NCBI RefSeq assembly: GCF_024713945.1
Contig: NC_134680.1
Span: 6,755,501 to 6,819,500 of the forward strand
Direction: 5' to 3'
DNA length: 64,000 nt
Source of the DNA: Dermatophagoides farinae
Taxonomy: Eukaryota; Arthropoda; Arachnida; Sarcoptiformes; Pyroglyphidae
The position numbers and the translations under genes were made by a program. Every line of letters starts with the position of its first letter. Positions within the stretch are counted from its first letter, which is position 1. This document shows positions 11,978-25,800 of this stretch, piece after piece. The notes beneath the pieces are model-generated. The model had not been told where the DNA came from and did not search any database. It saw only the letters and a list, made by a program, of their open reading frames with translations.

Positions 11978-12507
11978 TCAATCACCATCATATTCATTAA
12001 AATCACTTGTACTACGATGATGTCTCGGTATATGATGATGGTGATGATATGAATGATGTGGTTGTTGTTGTTGTTGTTGATGATGGTGAAGCGGATGGAA
12101 TTGTTGTTGTTGTTGTTGTTGATAATGATGATATTGTTGCTGTTGTTGTTGCTGCTGTTGAGAATGATGCGATTGTTGTTGTGAGTATTGACGCTGAAAA
12201 TGAAGCGATGGTTGTTGTTGTTGTAATTTTTGTTGAAAATGTGTCAGATACAGTGCAGAATAACCACAACAACGTGCACGTAATTGATCGATTGTCGTAC
12301 AAACCGAAGCAATATATGATTCTTTTAAATTGAAACATTCACATAGTAATACATAAGTGAAACCGGTGAAAATTGTCGGTTTCATTTTACTTTGTTGATG
12401 ATGATTAGTCATCAGATCTTCACGATACATATCTGGACAACGTTTCAGAAATATCAGCCTTCGTAGCCCTACACATGTTGGTAGATATTTATACAGGATT
12501 CGGGCAC
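11978..12507 (-). CDS. Exon 2 (last) of the 780-aa protein gene
   Basis: The exon begins after acceptor TTTCTTAG and encodes residues 606-780, ending at a TGA. The first 90 residues are normal-complexity and Cys-rich; the last 80 or so are Gln/His runs from CAA and CAT repeats. The opposite strand carries long open Thr/Val-rich frames here that are shadows. Confidence 0.8.
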
Positions 12508-13398
12508 CTAAGAAAGTTTTCAGCAACGAAAAAAAAACGGAATAAATAAACAAGTGATTAATAATAATAATGAAAATGGGAAATTTTCTTGAAATTTTTC
12601 AATGGCCAATTGGGAATTTGTTTTCAAAACATTTTTGTTCATTTTCTCTTTGTGTGTCTGTGCAAATGTTTTTAACGTCGTTTGTTGATAGATTTAACAA
12701 ATGTGTGGGTGTGGATGGCTGTCATTGATTTGATTTTAGCAGAGTTTTGCATTAAATAATCTTCATAAATCTTAATAAAACTACTTAATCACTTGATCTG
12801 ATTCTGATTTATATACACTACTACAGTGTAGCGAAAACCGAGTGCAAGTAAAAGCTGTAAAAGTTAATTAATCGATTTGGATCGATAATAGAGAGTGAGA
12901 GAGAGAGAATTATTGGTAAATTTGATTGCCTGTTAATAATGATATCGTCAATGGTTGAGAATAAAATTATATAACCAGAATTTGGGGATGTTAACTAATT
13001 TTTTCTTTCTCCAACATGTCAATTTTGTCGATGAAATTTTTTTTGTTGTTGTTGTTGCATCTGTCCAATCGATGTGCAAACACTCGGACACACATTAATG
13101 ATGTCCATGATGAAAAGTAGTGGTAAGTGAATAATGAACAGAATTAGAATTTTTTCCCGTTGTTGTTTGTTTGTTTGGTTCATTTGTCAATGATCATGAT
13201 GATGATGATCAAAATCAATAATTTTGTTTATAATAACCACTTCCATCATCATCAGAATCATTACTGTTTTTTTTTTGATAATAAAGTTTGAACAATTCTC
13301 TATTGCCACATACATCCAATTATGAGGGAGAGAGAAAACGAAAGAGAATCCATCATTCATTTTGATAAAAACCTGAAAAACGAAAAGAATCCCGGCAT

Positions 13399-13434
<36 letters not shown>

Positions 13435-16400
13435 GATAGAGCACACCAAACGTAACCTAAATACTTTTAATGAAATTATGGCGAAAAATTCTTTCCAATA
13501 AACTACTACTAATAACAAACGAAAGAATAGAAAAAGTTTCATCATCATCAAAATAATCATCATCATTATTATTATCGGTCGGTTGTAGTTATTATCATCA
13601 TCATCATCATCATTATTGATGGTGAGTTTGGTTAGTTTTCCCTGTTATCCCAATTCCATTCCATTCAAGTCTCGATGATCTAATTTTCATTCATTCATTC
13701 ATTCATTTTTTTCTGTGTTTCAAAATGAGAAGAAAAAAAGCTTTTCACTTTGAAAATTCACAATTCATTCATTTAATGGGCTTGGCCCATATGTGGTGGT
13801 GTGTGTTTTTCATTGTTTGATTCTTGTTTGCTGGTTTTTTTTCTTCATTATTCTCGATCATTCATTATTTTATTTCCTGTCATCATTCACTGATGATGAT
13901 GATGATCTTGATCATATGCATGGTTTTTTTTCTCTTTTCTATTTTGAATATTTAATGTTTTGTGTGTGTGTGTGTGTCGATTTTCCAAATTAAGACACGA
14001 TCCAAGATTTGATTCTCGATTCGTGTGTGTTTGTGTGTTATTTTGATAATTTTTCGATAAATTTTTCTCACTTTCACCCTCCTCATTCATTCATTCATTC
14101 ATTGTGTGTAATGATGATTGTCTTGGTTTGAAAATCAATTTGGCGTTGTTTTTGTTTTCATGACTTTTTTTCTTGTCATTCGTTTTTTTTCTTTGATTAG
14201 ACGCCCAAAAAAAACTGTTTTTTTTCAAGGAAGATCAAGTTAGATTCATTTTTTCTCTTGATTTGTATCTTTAGATTTGATTTCATTATTTGTCCAACAC
14301 ATACCTATCACACATCATAGGTGTTTTGCCCTTTGGGTGAATGATTCTGGTGTGAATCATTATGTGTAATTGCTTTTCTTGTGATTTTCATTCAATCAAC
14401 AAAAAAAACTGAAAAATGTTCATGTGGATAGATAGTCGAAATTTTTCTTTCGGGCAGCAACAACAGCAGCAGCAATCATCATGCTGATGATGATAATGAT
14501 GATTTGAAATTGAAAAATTCAATTTATTATTCACGCACACCCAAACACAAGTGTGAAATGAGCAGAAATGAAAAAAAATATTGCAATGGATCGATTAATC
14601 AATCTAAATGTTTTTTTCTGGTGCTCACAAATTGTTTTGTTGCTGGTATATATACACACACACACATTCAGTATAATTTAATGATGTTTGATTTGATTTG
14701 ATTTTCAGTTAAAAAAAACGAAACTTACCGGTCCAAAATAACCAATTTTTCTCTAAACGATCACTATCTTCACCAGGAAATGTTGCAAACGCTGATACAA
14801 TATAACCAGCTGGTCTTGATGATGTTTGATGATGATGATGATGATGATTTGATGTTGTGGCCGATTGTTTCATTGATGCTGTATCTTGAAATGAAATATG
14901 TTTTCCTTGTCCAGGTTGATGATGATCGAATGATGATGAATAATGATTGTTAATATCAGAATAAAGATATTCATCAAATTCACACGGAACACCGGAACCG
15001 GGACGAACAATTGATGCACAAACCGTATACAATCCATCAATATAACGTATTTCAGGCCATATATGTGGCATTAATAATGGTGGTGGTGGTGGTGGTAAAT
15101 AATGACTATTAACACTATCACGTTGTTTTTGTGTGATCCAATGTTCTTCTTCTTCGGGACCAGCACCCATCAATCTTCGATCATCATCATCAATATCATT
15201 ATCATCCAATAAATCATCATCGATAATATCATCTAACAAATCACCACCATTACCACCAACGATTAAATTATCATCATTATCATCTATACTATATACTGTT
15301 GATGAATTATGACTTAATTCACGATGATATCGATGATGATTTCCGGTTGCTGGTGCTGAGGTTTTTGTTGCTGTTCCAGTTGTTGTAGCTGTTGACGATG
15401 AACATGATGATGATGATGATTTTGATAACAAAGTTGAAATGGCCGCCGTTGGTTCCGGTGTGCAAAGTATTATAAATGGATATTTTGATTTACGTTCAAC
15501 ATTCATTAATAATTGTTGTTGATCTGGTTTCTCGAAACGTGAACACAGATGACGCATATGTTTCGATGTCCATTCCTGGTAATATTGTGTACCACCGGTT
15601 GATGTTGGTGAACGTTCACCTTGTTGTTGTTGTTGTTGTAATATGGAAGGTATCGATGGTGGTAATAATGGTGGTTGTTGTTGTGATGATGGTAGTGATG
15701 GTGGTGGTAATGAACGTTGTTGACCACCACCACCACCACCAATGGCACGTACTGGTGATGGTAAATCAGGCGGTTGAAATATACAAGCTTCAACAAATGT
15801 AATACGATGTAATTTATGTGCAAATGTACTAAGGCCACGATGATGATGATCATTATTATTACGATATGACGATGATGATGGTGGATGTGACCATTGATGG
15901 TGATTTAAATCATTACCACCAATTGATAATGGTGATGAACGTTTTGTTGAATCATAAATTGGTGGTGATATTAATGGTGCTTGTAAATGATGTTGATTAT
16001 TGTAATTATTATTTATTGGATAATTAAATGCCATCGATTGACTATTGCCACCTCGATGGTTCGAGTAATCATCATAAACACGGCCATATGATACACGACC
16101 ATTATTATGTTGTTGTTCATAGCTGATTTGTTGATCATTTTGGTGATAATTATTTGTATCATTATCCGGTCGATTATAATAATCATCATAACCATAGTAA
16201 GATGATGATGGTTGTCTTTGTTGTTGTTGTTGTTGCTGCTGCTGATGTTCAGGATAATCATGATTATAATATGCATATGGTGGCGATGATGCTGATGGTG
16301 ATATTTGTCCATAATATTCTGGTATACCATAATTTGTATAATAATCATAATAATCACCCGATTCTGATGGCAATGGTGGATTTGTATCAATTTCATAGCC

Positions 16401-16541
16401 ACTTATCAATGTACTTGGTGGTTTTTTTGGTTTCGAACCTCCACCCCCGCCGGTTGATGATGATTGGCCAGAATCTTTTTGTTTTGAACTACTTGAATCG
16501 TTCATATGAAAAAATAAATGTGTATTTATATGTTTCGACAT
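11978..16541 (-). CDS. Unrecognised 780-aa low-complexity-rich protein, two exons
   Basis: Exon 14729-16541 (604 codons plus one base) joins exon 11978-12507 through a clean pair, donor GTAAGT and acceptor TTTCTTAG, restoring a Gly codon. The total of 2343 nt gives 780 aa. I do not recognise the family. Five blocks look like ordinary conserved protein: about 236-262 (core HRITFVEACIFQPPDLP), 320-373 (HMRHLCSRFEK to YPFIILCTPEP), 461-528 (IRYIDGLYTVCASIV then PGSGVPCEFDEYLY), 573-640 (NWLFWTGARILYKYLP then TCVGLRRLIFLKR, spanning the splice junction) and 641-697 (FTGFTYVLLCECFNL, then DQLRARCCGYSALYL). Between them lie Tyr/Gln/Asn/Ser/Pro and Asp runs, and the C terminus is Gln/His-rich. There is no signal peptide. 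Hydrophobic stretches are too short and Cys-rich to call membrane segments. The start ATG follows an AACAAA context. Function unknown; a soluble intracellular protein is the simplest reading. Confidence 0.8.
12508..14728 (-). other. 2.2-kb intron of the 780-aa protein gene
   Basis: Bounded by GTAAGT and TTTCTTAG. It contains a 32-bp AC tract (13402-13433), CAT/GAT runs and poly-T runs, with no further exon recognised. Confidence 0.75.
13402..13433. repeat. AC dinucleotide microsatellite
   Basis: About 16 AC units inside the intron of the 780-aa protein gene. Confidence 0.9.
14729..16541 (-). CDS. Exon 1 of the 780-aa protein gene
   Basis: One open frame of 604 codons, by far the longest in the window. 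It has a Ser/Gly-rich N terminus, a Tyr/Asn-rich stretch (YYDYYTNYGIPEYYG), Gln runs, three ordinary-looking blocks and an acidic Asp-rich region. It ends one base into a Gly codon at donor GTAAGT. Confidence 0.85.
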
Positions 16542-17189
16542 TTTGTTGGTTGATTGAAATTCGAATTATTTCATTTGGCACACAAAAAAAAAATTTAGGA
16601 AAATTTCTTGAAAAAAATTATTTACGGAAAGTTTTTTCCTGGAAAATTTCTAGTAAAAAAAAAATTCAAAATGAAGAAGAACCAAAAGTTTTCATTTTTA
16701 TTCGATGACTTGAAATTTCAAGTTGTGTGTGATTTGAAAAATTTTTCGCTCATTCAATAATGATTGATGATTATCGATCTTGATCATTGGAAATTGAATA
16801 TTTTTTCCGTTACCAGTATTGGAAATGATTCTAAGAAATTAGAAAGAAAAAGAAATGAAATTATTATTCAGAACTGAAATAATAGAAAAAAATTTGATTA
16901 TGACCAATGGTGGTTTTCGGAAAATTTCTCAGTATTTCTCTTGGCTATGAGAATTTTTTTTTTATATTTCTGTTTCTTTTTGTGGGTCACATGAAGATGT
17001 TGAAATTGAAAAATCGATTCAACGAATGCAATTCTCAGAAGAAAATCAATCGATCTTTCTAATGATCAGATCAGGTCATTCATTTTTATTTGTCCATCAG
17101 ATTACAATTTTCTTTGTAAATTGACCAAGAAAAAATACTGAAAATCGATTCTTACTGTCGAATCAGTTTTAATGACCACAGGCTACGAT

Positions 17190-17197
17190 TATCGATA
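17190..17197. promoter_or_regulatory. TATCGATA (DRE-like) octamer
   Basis: A perfect TATCGATA, the Drosophila DREF-binding core, lies about 650 nt upstream of the start codon of the 780-aa gene. DRE elements mark housekeeping promoters in flies, but use in this organism is unknown and the palindrome is likely by chance in this composition. Confidence 0.2.
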
Positions 17198-18186
17198 CTT
17201 TATTCTCGATTTGTGATCGATTGTTTTTTATTTTGTATCAACGAAATCGATTTGGATCAAAAGAAAAAAAAATTCACAGACAAGACAATGCCAAAAAAGT
17301 AAAAGATTCATCGATCTTTTCTGGAGATTCTGGGTTCCTTCATTTTCTGGAAAGAATCCAAAAAGTGCTTGAAGATGAATTTTTTTTTTTGGTTCGTGCT
17401 ATAATCAAATTCGAGTAGAAATCACTTGAAATGAATTTTTGTTCCGGAAAAATTTGTTCCAATAATTTGTTTCAAAAACATCACCAAAAACTTGTCTACG
17501 TGTCTCATAGATAATGTAGTGGTGATGGTGGCGAAATTGATTTCATTTTGCCGGTTGAATTGTTGTTGCCTCTATCATCATCATCATCAGCATGGATCAA
17601 TCGTATTGATCGATTGAATTTTTTTTTTAAATTTTCAATTTCAACATTTTTTCAGGCCAACCGATTAAAGACACACATGAACACACAAGATCAATAGATT
17701 TAAATAAATCGATCGATCATTGGGTTTATTCAAAGAATCGTGTGATTTGATTCGAAAATTTCAGCATATCATAATGTAGTGTCTGAATTTTTTGTTTTTA
17801 ACCGATTCAATAGCTTAGAATTTCATTCGTTGAAATTCATTAAAATTCAATTTCTATAAAAAGGATTTTTTTTTCTCATTTTTTCAGCCTAAAAAAACCA
17901 TAAACAAACGAAAAAAATTCTTTTTTGAAAGAAGATGACAACAACAACAACAACAATGACTGACAATGAAATGTGTGAGATAAACCAGAACAGAAAAAAA
18001 ACCAAAAAAACAAACAAACCCGAAAATGGTGCAACAGAACAAAACAAAAAGCGACAGTAATAATAGAAATGGAATGAAACGAAATGAATAAAAATTCGCT
18101 GATGCAATTGAAAAAAAAGGTGCTTGATGATGGATAACGAAATTCTAGAAGAAAGGGAAAATTCTCCAATAAAAATATGGTTGTTC

Positions 18187-18214
18187 TGATGATGATGATG
18201 ATGATGATGATGAT
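18187..18214. repeat. GAT trinucleotide microsatellite
   Basis: About nine GAT units in intergenic DNA. Confidence 0.85.
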
Positions 18215-18278
18215 GCGCGTTTCAATCATTTTTTTGTTACAGAATCGAGAATACTTTTCAGAATTTTTTTTCGGTTAT

Positions 18279-18310
18279 ATTACATTACATCGAATGTTAT
18301 GTAATGTAAT
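18279..18310. repeat. Perfect 12-bp inverted repeat with 8-nt spacer
   Basis: ATTACATTACAT at 18279-18290 is exactly inverted at 18299-18310. It could form a small hairpin. No flanking duplication or gene indicates a mobile element. Confidence 0.7.
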
Positions 18311-18440
18311 TGGCAAAAAGAAGTATTGCCACCACTGTTAGAGTAGAAAATTTTTTTTTGCTTTGATTCCATTTATTTCTTTTTAGTTTTTTTTCGGTAG
18401 CGAAATATATTCAAATTCTTTTCAACAATCTGAATTTCAT

Positions 18441-18494
18441 AACGACGACGACGACAACAACAACAACAACAACGACGACGACGACGACGACGAA
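18441..18494. repeat. Compound ACG-ACA-ACG trinucleotide repeat
   Basis: About 54 bp in which a block of ACA units is flanked on both sides by ACG units. This looks like one expanded tract with a central block of converted units. Confidence 0.85.
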
Positions 18495-19801
18495 TAATAA
18501 TACCCAAATGAATCTCAATTTTCCTTATCGGTGCAGAACAAAATTTTGAGTGAAAAAAAAGAAAGAAAAAAAAATTTGAATTTTTTTTCAAGAAAAAATA
18601 GAGTAAAGATTTTGAATTGTAATAAATTATTTATTTAGTTTTTTTTTTGTTGAAACGAGAACGAAAAACGAAACATTCGTGATGAGAAGTGAAATGAAAA
18701 TAGAGAGCATATAAAAAGTAAAACAAACGACCAAAGAAACTATTATTATTTTGAATTGAAATTTTTTTGTTCAAAAATAAAACAAAATCCAATTTTATTT
18801 CGATGCGGAAAAAAATGGGAATAAAGAAAACTCCTATATATATTCGTCAATGGTAGATGTATCGATTGTATGGTGATGAAGATGTCGATTGTGTTGATCT
18901 TGAATGTTTTTTTTTACTACCATGAACAAGCAATCAGCGACAATCAATCTTTACCAATTAATTTAAGCAAAAAAAAAAAACACACAGTGAAGTGAGAAAA
19001 TTTTTCAACACACCTCCTACAAAAAAAAAGAAATGATGGTGATGGTGATGATAAAGTCATAAAATATATAGTGGTTGTGTGTGGGTGGTGTTTTTACTGC
19101 TTCATAAAAGAAAATAAAAAGTTTCATCAACAACAACAAACAACAACAACACTGAGAATGTGTTATTTATGATAATTTTTTACTATGTTTCTCTTGACTT
19201 ATTTTTTTCCATACCAGCAACAACTAAACTGTGAATGTCGAATGAATACCAGAGAAAAAAAAACTTTCAAAACGTCACCAGAAAAAGAAATCATCAAGTC
19301 CAAAAAGAAAAAAGTTTATCAACTCAACTACTTGTAGTGGTACATTTTTATTATTCCAAAATCACATTTAGTAGTTCATGGAAAGTTACAAACATGAAGA
19401 AAAAAAAATAAACCGGAAATCCAAAAAAAAAAAACAAAACAAAATCTCACTGCTACACAAACATGTATAGCGAAAGAATATTCTCGTTTTATTTTCTATT
19501 CATTCATAATTACCAGAAATTACCAGAACAAAAAATTTGTGCCCAATTCTACAGGGTGATAATGATGATGATGTCTCTTCATTTTTCAATAATGATGATG
19601 AAAGTTTTCCATAATTATAATTCATAATTACTATACACAGTTGATAATTGACATTATTAGATTATTAGACTCTTTTTTTCTAGTTTTGTCCACAAACAGA
19701 CAAAAAAAAATTAGAAAATGGAAACGAAATATAAATAATATTCATGATTTGATTTAATTATTCTAATTACATTATGGTATATAATTATCATGTTTTTTCT
19801 C

Positions 19802-19836
<35 letters not shown>

Positions 19837-22800
19837 CGGTTACAGTATCTATGTATATCACTCAATTTTTTTTTTGCAGAATTGCTATCTGGCAAAAAAA
19901 AATCAAAAGGAAAAAATAATGAATTGCCTCCCACTACGATGAACTGATGAACAAACCACATTCATCATCATCATCATCATTTTTTTTTTGTTTTTTGTTT
20001 CAACCACAATTTTTCATTTCCTTTCACTCATTTTTTTTATTGTTGAAAAGTTATCATTATTTGTTCGTTCGTATACGAAAGGAAATGCCTAATGGAGAAA
20101 TACGATGATGATGGGCAATCGATATGATAATTGCACGTTTCCGTTTTATTATTTGCAAAGTTATGCAAACACACACTGGAAATATTCTGGTAGATTCTTT
20201 TTTCGCCATTGAAATATCATGATTATTCTTGATTTAATAATCAAAAACAGAATGATAATAAACATTATCATTATTATCCTATATGCATGATTTCTATTGC
20301 TGATTTTTTTTGTGATCATTATCATGTTTCATAATTTTTTGTTGTTGTTGTTGATAATTCAAGATTGATGACGATAATTTCGAACGATGAAAAAATGAGC
20401 GAATGATGAATTGTGAAATGATGAATAAATTGTTTTCTAGAGAATTCGAGCCATCATTATCGTTTTTATTTGTTTGTTTTATTCATTATTCGATGCTTTA
20501 CATAATTTTGCTTTTATATACAATTTGTATATATCTCATTGATGATGATCCACATAAACAACGAACAAAAAAAAATATATCATGAATGTACAATTATGGA
20601 TGGATCAATTGTGGAGCAACAACAACAACAACAAAAACGGGATTTGCTTATTTACGGAAAAAATGTATCCCCAAAGAATATAGAATACTACTGATGAATG
20701 TAATTGCATGTTTGTCTTGCAAATGACGTTGTTCACTGAATCAGTGAAGATTTATTTTTTTTCATTTCTATTCTCTTGAATAAATGTCCAACTGTTTTTT
20801 TTTTGTTTTTGGAAAAAAAATTCTTTAGAAACCTTAACATTTATTCAATTAAAAAATGTTTCATCATCATCATCATAGACCTGCCTGATGGTGGGCCATA
20901 CCATTTTTCATCATTTTTTTCATGGTTTGAAAAATTAAAATGATAAATTATCCTAATCAAAATGCAAAAACTGAAAACAAACGATGCAAAGCAATGCAAT
21001 GAATGAATGTTATTCCCAAATGCAAAGTGAATGATGATGAAGAAGAAGAAGAAGAAGGAAAATGTTCTAGTTTCGTGTGCGGTGGTGAGTGATTGTTTCG
21101 CGTATTGTTGTTGTTATTGTTTTTCTGCTCTGTTGATCATTATTCAGTTTTCGGTGTACGGTTTTTTGTCTTGGTTTTTTTTCAGTTATTAATGCACCAT
21201 TTTGGTGATGGTGGTTTTTTGTGCATAATTTTTTTTTCTGGTTTTCGTTTTTTTTTTTTTTTTGCTTTCGTCATTTACGTTTTTGTTGTTATTCCCAAGT
21301 TTCCAAAAAAAAAAAAAAACATTTCAAATGAATCGATTCCTATCCTATTTCAACATTTCACATTTTTTTTGTCAGAAAACTTATGTTTGTGTAGATTCAC
21401 TCCCAATAGTTTTAGGGTGTTGTTGTTTTTGTTGAAATTGGATACTTTTTTCAGCTTTCATTTCACAATCCAGAATCGGTGATCTAATTACACAAACACA
21501 GTGTTTGTTTGTTTATTTGTTTGTCCATTAATCATATAAAAACAATGAAAATTACCAACAAAAATGCGATAACAAGCGATGACAGTTGTTGTTGTTGTTG
21601 TTTGTGTATGTTTGATAGACTGCGGCAGTATTAGATTCATTTTATTTTATTTACCGAGAGAAAGAGAGAGAGAGAGATGGAATTAAAAACATGAACTTGT
21701 ATATTTTGATCATCTATTTGTGATTATTTTTTTGGTTTTCTGAACAAAATCAATATTTTCACACAAATTATTTGCACGGAATCAAAAATGGCCATTATTT
21801 TTCGGTTCAATTCCAGTGATCTTCTGATGTATTTTTTTTTCTCTCTCTCTCACACACACACACACAAACAGAACCAGCCTGTTAATCTCCTTTCAATGTT
21901 TCGTAAAGAGAAAAAAATTCTTTTAATGCAAACAAAGGATATCATATACTTGAGAGATTCAATTCTGCTCAAAAAGCTTTTTTTCCAATCAAATTTGAGC
22001 CAAAAAATAAAAAGAAAGAATCAACGGTTCTTTTTTCATTCACACCATTCAATTATTATTCTATTAATGTCTAATAATGTCTGTGGCCAACAACAACAAT
22101 GAAAAAAATATTGTTATCATCACTTTGGATCTTTTTTTTGCCATTATTATTTGATGATGAAGATGAAGACGCACGCATTTTCGTTAAAAAACGTTATTAT
22201 GAAATTATTATATGACAACAACATAATAGTAAAGTGCCAAAAAGATCGAGTGTAAAGAAGCGAAAAAAAATCGATGATAATATAATTGAATGTGATTTGA
22301 TCGATTGATTGCTTGTCATTTTTTTTCTGATCAACAACAATAGCTCATAGTTATATCTGATGAAACTACTTTTTTTTATCTATGTGAAGCTGCTGCTGCT
22401 TCTGCTGTTGCTGTTGTTGTTATGATCCATTTATGATCATTTGACGACTAACAGCGACAGCTTGTGGTTGATTATTATCATTATCATCATCATTTTTAAT
22501 TGGTGATGATGATGAATATTCATGAAAAAAAAAACTGAAAACAAACCGAAAAACGCGAACAGTTTGCATAATAAATTAACGTGAAAAGCAAAAAAAACGA
22601 AGAAATTAATTTGTCGCACACACACACACACTAGTATATATGCAACGCAAACATCCGTTCCATGCAATGATGATGGAAAAGAAAATTCAATTAGCATCAT
22701 CATCATTTTTTTCATTTAATATTTTTGTTCATCTTGTCCTATAGAAATAATATTCTTGAATTCAAATCGAGCAACAATATTCATCATCATAATAGCTGAA

Positions 22801-25800
22801 AGAATTGTTATTATGATTATTGGAAAATTTCCATTTTTTTTAACAACAACAATTCTATGACCAGAATCAGTAATGAAATGCTATGCTAGAAACAAAGTTT
22901 CTTTTGTTTTCAATTTTTCAATTTTGTTGACAAAAACCCAATAGGAGGTATACAGCATTCTGTATAATGCTGTTATCGTCAAAACAAAACAGGCACACAG
23001 CAGGATGTGAATGATCAACAACAATAACAACAATAACCATCTCACTGAAAACGGGAACCAGATTCCCGTATATTTTTTTTGATGGTGAAATTGATTTTAA
23101 ATTAATCGAATTTGAAATAGAAAAATAACTACCACGCACACACTAATCTGGATTGGAAAATTTATTTTAAAGTTTTTTTCCGAAAACTTTTCCCAGAAAA
23201 ATAAAATCCGATTTTTTTTTGTTATTATTTTAGCCGGATTTGAAAATAAATAAATGTAAATTAGCTCGTTTGTATGCCGTTGTGTAAGATTTATATTCAT
23301 TTTATCCAAAAAAAAAAGAAAGAAAGAAACCCGGTTTTCTGGACCTTTCTGATTTTCATTCATTCGGAAACATTTCTTGTCCAGCCATTTAGATCCATTA
23401 CTTTTCTTTATGATGTGTGCGTCTGGGTGTGTGTGTGTGTGTTGGTGTGAGATAAATAAATAAAACAAAACAGAAACACTGGTGAAAAACGGCCAGGGTA
23501 TGTACTTGAACAAAGAATAATGACAGCCACCCAACCACCCGAAGAAAATCAAATAAAGTATAAATTTTTCAACGCCAAAAGCAAAGTGTAAACACAAACA
23601 CAGAGTAAGTGAGAAATAAAGAAGGAGATTCTAATAAAAATAATGATAACACACACACAAACAGAATCGGTGTAATAAAAAAAAAATAGATGTATGTTGG
23701 GCGTCAAAAGAAATTAAAAATCTAATAACATTAATGATGATGATGATTATGATTCTGGATTTCAGAAAATGTCCGCCATTTTGACTCGGTGATGTTATTA
23801 TTGACAATGATTTTATTTTTCTTTCTTTCTTCGGAAAAAGCTTCTTGATTTTTTTCCATTAATTTATTTCCAGAATTTTTCAATTTTAAATTAAATTTTT
23901 TTCATAATTAAGATTCTAAAATCAACAAGTGTGTGTGTGTGTGTGTCAATTGGGTGAAACACATCAAGCTAATTTGTAACATATGGATCAACAGAAACTA
24001 GAAAAAAAATTTACGACCTTGATTCAGGAATAATGAAGAAAGCATCAGCAGCAGCAGCCGGGTTTATTTTTTGGAACATCTGCTGCTGCTGTTGTTGTGC
24101 TTTGGCTGTTTTAATAATCATAATAAACAAACAATTTTGTTTTCATTCAATGGCCAGAAATGAATTTGGATATTTGTTGAGATGCCAGTAAAGCCGTAAT
24201 AATAATAAAATGTCCAAAAATCCTAAAAGTAAACACAAGCAAAAGATTCGGTCATGTAATATGTGAACAGTTTTATTTCTTTCTACGTTATTTATGAATA
24301 ACTTATTCTTTAAAAAAAAATAATTCCGTATTGAATTTTTTTTCCGTTCCACACACTTGATTTGATTTCGTTGAAAACAAAACAGTACAAAAAAAACATT
24401 GCTCTGAAAATCTGTAAATTTCAAGTCGAAGGAAAAAAAATTGATTCAATTGAATACAAATTCGGATACAAGAAAAAAAAAATCTTTTTGTGTTTGACAT
24501 TTGGTGAAATTGTCGATTTCAATTCAAAAAGATGGAAAATTTCATTTTTCGAAAATTTTTTTTTCAATATGATTATTTCATATAGAGAAAATGTTCAAAA
24601 CTTTTAAACTTTTTCGTTTTCTACATTGCTTTGCAATATTTGCCGTTGGGCAATTTTTTTTTCATTTTGATCAAAAAATGAGAAAATACTGGAAAGTTTT
24701 TTTTTCAATTTCGTAAGCTAAACACACGCACACACACACACACAACAGAAACAATGATGCTGATATTTCATTTCATCTCATTGAATGTTTTTTTTTGACA
24801 AAAAACGAAGAATAAAATTCTTGATTCTTGTATCAGTGAAAAGAGATAAATATTCTTGCCTTGAAGGTATCTTTTTCTTGTTGTGGTTTTATTTCGTTTA
24901 GTTGTGTCGTTGTTGTTGTTGTTGTTGTTTCTGCAGAAGATTCAGTTTATTTTGTTTGCTTATAACTTATAGCTATAGATTTTCAAGGCAAAAAAGTAAA
25001 GTTTCGACTTTTCATAATAACTGGAATCATGTTTTTTTTGCAAAATGTAAAATGTAAAATTTTCATCAATTCCAATCAAGTCAAAGTTTTTTTTTATTTT
25101 ACACCATTCAAAGATTGTGGATACGTGTATCTGTCACAAACTTTGTTCGTGGGCGGATTCGACAAATGTATCGTATATGTACAGTAGTACAAAAGTAACT
25201 GGATTTTTTTTTTGATTTGATTTCTTTGATTCGGAAACTTTTTCTTTTTCTTCTTGTTTCTTCACACCCACACTATCTGGTATTTATTGATTTTAATGAT
25301 AATAAATTCATAACCACCGTATGTAAACTTTTCATTTATTCATCATTATTATTTCATCGTATTTTTCCTTAATAATGATCTAAAAAACTTGCAAATGATA
25401 ATGATGATCTATAGATCGATAATTATAAAATCAATGTCGTCATGAAAATAATGAATGAACGTGTGTATGTGTGTGTGTCATTGTCGATCGAATTCAGTCA
25501 GTTTGTTGATTATGGGCACAAGCATCGATTTTTTTCCCATCCATCATCATCATCATCATAATGATTATTACTGAAATTTTTTTTTTTTGAAATGCAAATC
25601 TTTTCAAATGCAAATGCCAGAATTTTTCTCCACAGTTTTTCAATTAGATTTAATGTACCGCATATATTATCATCATCATCATCATCATGAAAATTAATGG
25701 AATCATGTTTTTCCCTGTTAAAAAAACGAAACCAAAACATGATCCATTTTACAACAGTATCGATACAAGATTTATTTTTTTTGTTTCGTTTTGTTTCTTA

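Noticed and set aside
12007-12338. Long plus- and minus-strand frames rich in Val/Asp or Thr/Ser
   Set aside because: They are alternative frames of the CAA/CAT repeats in exon 2 of the 780-aa gene, which has non-repeat sequence and a valid splice site in its own frame.
15476-15853. Val/Met-rich plus-strand and His/Asn-rich minus-strand frames
   Set aside because: Shadow frames inside exon 1 of the 780-aa gene, created by trinucleotide repeats.
16013-16708. 129-codon and 184-codon frames overlapping the start of the 780-aa gene
   Set aside because: Repeat-derived composition and full overlap with a better-supported coding frame.
18441-18494. CRISPR-like or tandem array
   Set aside because: Units are three bases long with no spacers; it is a simple compound microsatellite.
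21093-21482. 129-codon Phe/Val-rich plus-strand frame
   Set aside because: Driven by T8-T14 runs; no protein-like pattern or start context.
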